A DNA stretch of 64,000 nucleotides from Orbilia blumenaviensis (taxonomy: Eukaryota; Ascomycota; Orbiliomycetes; Orbiliales; Orbiliaceae). The DNA is taken from the NCBI GenBank assembly GCA_036872755.1, contig JAVHNS010000001.1, positions 2,294,001 through 2,358,000 on the forward strand, read 5' to 3'. The notes beneath the pieces were generated by a model. It saw only the letters and a list, made by a program, of their open reading frames with translations. It did not search any database and was not told where the DNA came from. The position numbers and the translations under genes were made by a program. The first letter of the stretch is position 1; each line of letters starts with the position of its first letter. Shown piece after piece: positions 56,700 through 64,000 of the stretch.

Positions 56700-57358
56700 A
56701 GAAGAGGTCGGCTCTGCTGACACTTTTTTCACACCCCCCTTTTCTTAACTTTCGTTTTTTCTTTCCTCCTTTCTTTTGAGTATTGATCAGGGCAATGGGA
56801 CTATAAAAGAGGAAAAGACAGGAGTTTGGGCACTTTTTTTTGGTTTGGACTTTTGGGGTTTTGATATTTTATTTTTCTTTCGTTTTATTCGGACTTCTTC
56901 CCCCGCTATATCATGATATCCCCCCACAAAACAAAAATATATCACACTGGCATTTAGCATACCCAGCCAGCAGCAGCATCAAGTCGTTGGGCATTCGCAT
57001 CTTTTGAGTTATATATACTGGGGGTATATGTATGCTTGTATAAAGCGTTATACCTTTTAGAGCGAGTAGATAGAATCAGCGTTCTCTGCTATTTTTCAAT
57101 CATATATAGACATCAATCGAAATCAATGTTAAAGATAAAATATCTTCAACTTATATATTTCAATCGCGAAATTCATCATACTTGAGGGACATGGCTCAAA
57201 AATTCGGCTTTTTCCCCTTTTGCTTTACAAAAAGACTAATATTTCAAATCGTCAAAAAGAAGGATTCAGGGAATCCGCGCAGTAGAATTATGCTATATGG
57301 TACATAAAAATTCTCTCCTTGTCTTTATATATAGATATCAAGATCCAGAGTAGTGCTT
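56700..57358. other. Intergenic between convergent genes
   Basis: About 660 bp between the transporter stop and the RRP5 stop. T-rich on the plus strand, no gene or repeat of note. Confidence 0.6.
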
Positions 57359-60300
57359 TTAATAATCGTCTCCCTCCTCTTCCTCCTCCGCAGCATCCCC
57401 CTTAGCCTCCTTCTCCTCCACCAACTTCTTCTTATACTCCACCGCCTGAGCAATCACATGATCCTTCCTCTTCTTATCTCCCGGTGCAAACCGCTCCTCC
57501 AGCTCCATCCATTTGTTAAACATCCCATTCGCCTTCTTAGCGTTCAACTTTCCTGTCGCCAGAACACGGGGGAATAGGCGTCTGACTACCTCAATTCCTC
57601 CATCTTGCTTTGCCTCGATATCGATATACACGTTCCAGATATCCAGACGTTTAGGATACGCTGATAGTAGTTTTTCGAACAGCGTCCTTCCCTTTTCGAT
57701 TTCGCCGGATTTATACTCTAGTTGGGCGAATTTTATGGTTAAACCGGGATGGATCTTTGTATCTTGAATTGCCTGTAAAGCCCTGGAAAGCATGATTCTG
57801 GCGTCGTCACCGCGTTTGTTCTCCATCATGTAGGTCATGTAGTTGATCCAGACCTTTTCATCCTGTGAGAACTTCTTGATCATAGATTGGAAGAGTTCAT
57901 CTGCTTGTTCATGTTTCCCAGTTTGGATGTACACGCTAACAAGGCCCTGGTGGATCTTTTTGCCGTCGTTGTATTGGCAGGCGTTCTTGAAGGCTACATC
58001 TAAGGTTTCTGGAGTACCGAATTCGAGCTCGAGGTTAAGTCTGGCAAGCCAGATGTTTAACTTCGAGTCTTCGTTTCTGTGATCGATCTTTTTCACCGCA
58101 CGCTCGGAGATGGCGCGGGCGGTGACTACATCACCGCTTGTGACGGTGAAGGCCATGTATGCCATCCAAAGGAGGGAATCGTTAGGGTCGGCGAGGAGGA
58201 GACGTTCGTAGTCTGATGCAGACTGGGGTTGACGGGTGTCAAGATCGCCTGTGAGGTCGACTTTTATGGCGTTCTTCTTTTTCTTCGGCTTCTTGGTGCC
58301 GTTGTCCTCATCTTCGGATTCTGAAGATTCTTGGTCGGGGAACATGGAGTCCATTGCGTCTGCGCCGCTGGCGCCCCAGCCTGGCTTGCTGAATTTGGCG
58401 AAGAAGGAGGTAGAGGTTGAAGGGCGGTCGATGCCGGTGATTGTTACGCCGTCTGTTGCGGTGTCGAGTTTGACACCACCTTCTGGCTCTTCATCTTCTT
58501 CGTCTTCCTCCATTTCTTCGTCCTCATCTACTTCAATAATCAATTGCTCTTCAGTCGAGGGCTTCGGAACCAGTTCTTCCTCAGGTAGATTCTCGAAGTA
58601 GCTCGCCTTCAACCCAAACGAGATCCTTCCTTTATTCCTATCCACCTTCAAAACCTTCGCCTTAACCAAATCACCCTCCGCAAACAACTTTGACGGATCA
58701 ACGTCCTTCTCATTCGACATTTGCGACTTATGGCATAACCCACTAACGTTATCCGATCCCTCTATCACAATAAAGCATCCGTAATCGGTAACCTTTCGAA
58801 CATGTCCATCCACAAAACTGCCGACTTTGTAATCCGCCAATGTCTTCTTCGCGGTTCCTGCAATAACTGACTTCTTCAAACTGATGCTGACTTGGTTTGT
58901 GTCAAGATCGACGGACATGACTTTAACCTTGACTAACTGATGAACCGTGAAGTCCTTCTTCCAGTCCTTGACGAACTCATCGCTAAGGTCCGAGATCCTT
59001 GCACGGGCTACAACAGTACCACCGAGGTGGATATAAACACCGTTATCCGCAACATTGGTCACGAATCCACGATACTTATTTCCAACCTTTAGATCAGCCG
59101 CAGTCTTAACTTCCGCATCACGAACTTTAGACGAAGAGTCAAGAATCCTAGAAGGACGGGTTGACAGATGAATCTTCTTGTTAGAATTATCGACGCTTAG
59201 AACGCACACGCGGAGAACACTATCGGTGCGGAAGTTCTTGACGTCGGCTTTGTCGAAGTCATCTGTCATGTCTGCGAGACTGATGGAGCCTAGAATGGTC
59301 TCGGTGAGCTGTGCGATGACTTTGCCTTCAGAGATTTTGACGACCTTGGCGGGGATCATCATGCCCTCTTTGATGTTTGACCAGTCGAGAGGCTTGTTGT
59401 TACCCAGGTATCTTGCGGTAAGCTCGAGTTTTCCGATGTCGACATCGACGTCAAGGACGGATACTCGGAGTGCTGCACCAACAGGATAATGCTTTTCCAA
59501 GTCGCTGAGGGCGGAAACATCGTCGGAGATTTCCAGGAGCTTGACCCGACCGCGGACGGAAGGTGAAAGGTTAACCCAAAGATGGTCCTGTGAGACATTG
59601 TTGACAAAGGCAAGGTATGTCTCTTCCTCCTTTAGGTCGGAGTATTTAACCAAAGGATTCGACCCAGATGTGGCTTGTTTGGCAGAGAGTTCGAATGTTG
59701 GAAGCTTTCCGGAGACACGATGGGAGATAGGGAGGTATTTATGGCTTTTAACATCGTGGATGCCAATGACCTTAACATCAATTTCTTGCCCAATAGCAAG
59801 GCCCTGTCGCAGAAGAGCATGCTTCTTGTTCTTAATTGAATCCCAGTCATTGAAAAATTCGGAAACATCAACTCGTCCCTTAACGTTGTCTGCAAGATCA
59901 ATGTTGAGTTGAGTTGGTTTGATAGCTGTTATCCGACCTTTAGTGACAGCAGCCTTTTCGAAATCCTCGACAGTCGAGATCTCTGGGTCAACGGGGTTGA
60001 CCACGGCTGGAGAGACTGTGGCCTGTTTCTTCTCGGCTGGCTTTGGCTTAGGCGCTTCAACGGCTGGCTGTGGGCGCAGAGACAAGGTGAATTGTTCTCT
60101 GGTAGGAATTATGTCTGTGACGTAGCATGTAATCGACTGTAGTCTCTGGTAACCGAAATCTGGCAAATCCTCGACCTCCTTCGGCAGAGCCTATAGCACC
60201 GTTAGTCCCGAATCATGAATACAAAACTGGTAGAATTTCCCTTACCTTGCGTGGTAGCAGAGCGGTAATTCCATTGATAAAGGTGACAAAGACCCCGAAG

Positions 60301-62862
60301 TGGGTGATCTCTTTGACAAATCCAGCAACAGCACTTCCAATTTTGACATCTGAAATGCTCTTGATCAAAGTATCGGACTTGGAAGCCTTTACCAAACTAG
60401 GCTTTGCGGTGAGGTAAACAATATTTCTCATTTCGTCCTTGCGGAGAACAACAAGGTCCACAAGTTTCTGGCCAGCTCTGAGCTTCTTGAAGGTTGCTAG
60501 ATTCTTCTCCTTCGAACCATCTGTTAGATGGCCGAGAACAATCAGGCCCTTGATACCCTCCTGTAGGCTCAAAACGACATCATCGTTTGATTTCTCAATG
60601 ATAGAACCTTCAACAATACTTCCAAGGGCGATGTTCTGCAGCGCCTCTGCTTTCTCCTTGCTCGATTCTGCCTCGCCGCTTCGGCAGGAAAGTCGCACCT
60701 TCTTCTCCATAGGGTCGCTTGAGATGACATGGACATTCAATGTCTGTCCAACCTTAAAATGCTCCATAGGGTCCTTGATGAAAGCTTCGCTCATCTCGGA
60801 TACAGGTAGGAAACCTCTGACCTCGCCGTAGAATTCAAGAATGGCACCCGTAGGCATCAACTTGACAATCGTTCCTGGTGTTTCCTCATCTTCCTCAACG
60901 TCGATGTAATCCGCAAACACAGGGCCCTCAGAGTTGACAATCGCCTTCTTCAAGGTCATTTTGATCCTGCGCGATTCGAGGTCAACACGTAGAATTCTAC
61001 CTTTGACAGCTGCTCCCTCCCTGAACTTCTTTTCTGGATGCTGTAGAATGGTATCGGACATATGCATCTCCGGTACGTAAGCCTCTAGACCTTCCTCGAT
61101 TTCGACTAACATGCCACCCGCGGTAAATCGCGAGATCTTTCCTTTGACCACGTCGCCTGGCTTGACATCCTCTATCCTAAGATACCTTTGCGCTAGAACC
61201 TTTGGCTCCATGGAAGCAAGTAGCAACCCGTCTACGCTGTTGTAATCAAGAATCCTTATCGCATGCTTGCTGCTTACTTTGTAGGGACCAGTTGGTAATA
61301 TCGAATCAATCTTCTTATCTGATATCCTCGAAATATGGACGAAGACCATGGTGTTCCCTAGCCCAATGTTAAGAATCAATCCAACTCCAGGGATTATGTG
61401 CTTCACAGCGGCATCAGATTTTATCGCGCCGATGGGGAGCTTCGATAAAGCCAGTTTTCCAGATTGGGTTTGTGGTCCCATTTCTTTTATATGGGTTAGC
61501 AGTGAGCCTATAAACTTCTTGTTTTCGGATCCGGGAATTGTGGCGAGGAGGCGGAGTGTGATGTGATTGCCTGCTTTGTATTTAGTCTGAAGCACATCGC
61601 TGGAGAAGCAGCCGGAGTGGAAGAGGTCCACGGTGACGTCGATTGATCCCATAACCGTGCAGACGATTCCGTTGTCTCGGACATCTGTAATCAGGGCCTT
61701 AGAGGCCATGGTGCCTGGCAGGAAACAATCGATTGTAGGACCATCGCCAACGGCTGCGTCTTTCCCAGTTTTGCCCTTGATGCTCTTGTGGAAATCAGAG
61801 GCTAATTGGACGACCTTTCCGCCACTAGCTAGCCCAAGGACATGACACAGGAATGTGCGTCCGACTTTGATGGTGTTTGGAGGAGCGCCACAGTCTGACT
61901 TGCCCATGAATCCTGAAACGAAGTCCATTCCAAGGTCCATTATGAAGCCATTGTCTTCAATACTTTTAACTGAAGCCTGGAGTGTGATCCCCTTGACGAT
62001 TTCGGTCTTTGTGATTCCGGGGTTGGTAAGAGACGGAAGGAGACTAAGTTCGATATGCTTGCGCTGCTTCTTCTCTCCAGAGACGGTGCTCCCGGTCGAG
62101 ACATTCATCACATAGGCCCTGACAGGTTGGTTTACCTCAAACAGCAAGTCCAGTCCTGGGATTTCAGTCTCGGCCTCTTCAGCATCGCCGTCTTTGTCGA
62201 TGTCCATTCCATCTTCGTCTTCTAAGCTGGCTTGGAGTTGATTCGTGTACTGCTCTGAAATGGATGTGAGAGGAGCGTATCCGACGAGATTGTTTGGTAA
62301 GGCGATTGCAATATCCTTCTTCGTAATCTTCGAGATGAATCCGAATACTAGCTGTCCTGGTACCAGTTTCTAAAAAACAACCCCGAGTTAAACCCTTATG
62401 TTTGATGAATACAATTTTTAAGCGCTGTCCTACCTTATACGACAGCTGCTCAATCTTAATCTCCGGCTCCTCATCATCAACCTCTCCTTTCTTGTGTTTC
62501 TTTGTGGACGACCCCTTGGCTGCAGGTGTGCGACGCTTCTTAGTCGTCTTATCCGCCACCGGCGCCTTCTCCTCCTTGGTCTCAAACAAAACTTCCCGAG
62601 TAGCCTCGTTGACCACCTCCTTGTACTCCAAAGGCGTCAGCGCCGATGCGCCACCACGTGGAAACGATGGTTCATCTTTATTCGACTTGCGCAGCGAAGA
62701 TTGAGTCGTCAATGCTTCGGCGGCAGCCGCGGCAGGCTTCTGTTGCTGTTGAGCAGGGGTTTTCGATGTGGCAGATTCTTTAGATCCCGTTTTCTGTCGT
62801 TTTGTGGATTTGGGAATATCTGCGGCGCCTTTGGAAGGCCCGTCCTTCCGCTTGTTCGCCAT
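57359..62862 (-). CDS. RRP5: Rrp5, U3 snoRNP-associated rRNA processing factor
   Basis: Large RNA-binding scaffold needed for both 18S and 5.8S rRNA maturation in the nucleolus. Exons are 62862-62434, 62369-60246 and 60190-57359, 1,794 residues, the usual Rrp5 length. The N-terminus is Lys/Ala/Gln-rich and disordered. A series of about a dozen S1 RNA-binding repeats follows (for example [46 protein letters not shown]-like [19 protein letters not shown]). An acidic linker ([17 protein letters not shown]) leads to the C-terminal HAT/TPR repeats ([52 protein letters not shown]). Both introns (64 and 55 nt) are phase 0 and join QLSYK to [11 protein letters not shown] and LPRK to [16 protein letters not shown] 62862 begins MANKRKD. 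Confidence 0.96.
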
Positions 62863-64000
62863 GGTGAATTATGGCGATACAGACGGTTGTGGTTGCGGTT
62901 GCGAGAAATTGGTAAAAAATGGATTTTTGGATCGGAGTTGTTTATCGAAGTAGAAACGAGCATCAATATTTTCTCTTTTTTTTTTTTAGTGGTCGCGAAT
63001 TTTTCAAAGTCGATATGCCAAGACTGTTTAGCGTGGACAGGGATTAGCCGAACGTGGTAATTTGTGTGTGCAACCAGGCGCAACACGTCTGCAATGCAAT
63101 GACCCTCGAACATGGTATGTTCGTCGATGCCATGAGGTTTCGAGGGTAATATTTTCTATAAATTTTAAATTTACATATCCCTAATAGTAGCAGCCTAGGG
63201 GCTTAATCTGACCCATTAAGAAATAACTTATAAAGATCTAACGTGGTCACTACAGGAGCTTAACGTACTCTAGTATTTATTCAGAAGGTCATGTACGAAT
63301 ACTGTCGCTCAGCGAGACAATTCCCATGGGTCTATCTCCACCAGCTACTACTGGTATCTGTACTATTTCATATACGAGAATATTACAATTACTAAGGGTC
63401 AAAATCTATGGTAATGACAGAGTATCTATAGATTTGATGCTTTTAGCCATTGCAAAGCTCTGTATCTAGAGGCTTGATTCGTAACGAAGGCCGGCCAGTT
63501 GGTACTTATCATTACATGATCCAAAAACCGAAAGCATGGCAGGATTATCTCGTATGGCAGGACATCAATATAAAACTCGACTTTCTTTTCTATTAATATA
63601 ATACAATGATTTATTTTCATTAATACTCCCATATGGTTACAGACGCTCAGACTAACAGCCGCCGGGTACATGCATCCCCTCCATGGGACTCGACATGTGC
63701 TGAATCGGCCGGCCCCCGGGCCTGTGCATGCCCCGTACGTGAATCCTGAGGAGCCATGGCCCCAAGCCGTATACTTGCCATCCAGGCTCACTCCGTGCGA
63801 CATGAAGCAGTTCAAATCATAGGATCAGTGTACCCTGCACCAGAGAGGATAGAGACACCGGGGCGCCACCTATATATGACTGCATTAGCTAGGGCCCTGT
63901 GACGATGTTTTACCTGAATATTACCTTGAGTGCGAATAGTACTGCGTAGGTCAGGTCATGGGAGGGGCATTTCCCAGACGTCCTAGCTAGAAGCCACGCA
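62863..64000. promoter_or_regulatory. RRP5 upstream region and right end of window
   Basis: About 1.1 kb. The minus-strand sequence TTTGAAAAATTCGCG (62995-63009) resembles the RRPE element of ribosome-biogenesis promoters and lies about 140 bp from the start codon. A minus-strand open frame (63815-63426, 129 residues, Cys/Gly-rich) is not supported by any motif. Confidence 0.4.

Noticed and set aside
63426..63815. Cys/Gly-rich minus-strand open frame of 129 residues
   Set aside because: No conserved motif, no splice context, and only moderate length; it cannot be separated from chance. Kept as a remark in the upstream-region entry.

Overview
The window reads as nuclear DNA of a filamentous ascomycete (Pezizomycotina). 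Genes lie singly on both strands. Most have 1 to 7 short GT-AG introns, usually 50 to 100 nt, with CTAAC-type branch points. The proteins match fungal forms: Vps41 with a C-terminal RING, a split-domain Ase1, Dot1, CSN5, a Cdt2-like WD40 protein and Atg16. Species cannot be fixed from the sequence. I rebuilt exons by hand from splice sites, conserved protein sequence and reading-frame bookkeeping, and every coding total below is a multiple of three.

Left third (1-20464): APC1 (-, C-terminus outside the window), VPS41 (-), LIG4 (+, divergent from VPS41), a proline-rich unknown gene (+) and ASE1 (-), then about 3 kb of AT-rich gene-free DNA with a 22-nt poly-G run. Middle (20465-41247): CSN5 (-) divergent from SPB1 (+), a CDT2-like gene (+), a long secreted protein of unknown function (-), mitochondrial glutamyl-tRNA synthetase MSE1 (-) divergent from a type I DnaJ (+) whose start codon is apparently cut by an intron, a short Sec2-domain protein (+) and a DUF5745-like protein (-).

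Right third (41248-64000): DOT1 (+), ATG16 (-), YPT7/RAB7 (+), then a repeat-rich gene-free stretch of about 5.5 kb. That stretch holds eight tRNA-like elements, all on the minus strand at 50.27-52.71 kb. The window ends with an SLC35F5-type transporter (+) and RRP5 (-).

Functional links: VPS41 (HOPS), YPT7 (its Rab) and ATG16 all serve delivery to the vacuole. CSN5 and CDT2 both act on cullin-RING ligases. SPB1 and RRP5 both make ribosomes. APC1 and ASE1 act in mitosis. These are single genes scattered on a chromosome, not an operon or obvious cluster. The most unusual item is the tRNA-like array, where the pol III B box and T arm are kept in all eight copies while the rest diverges.
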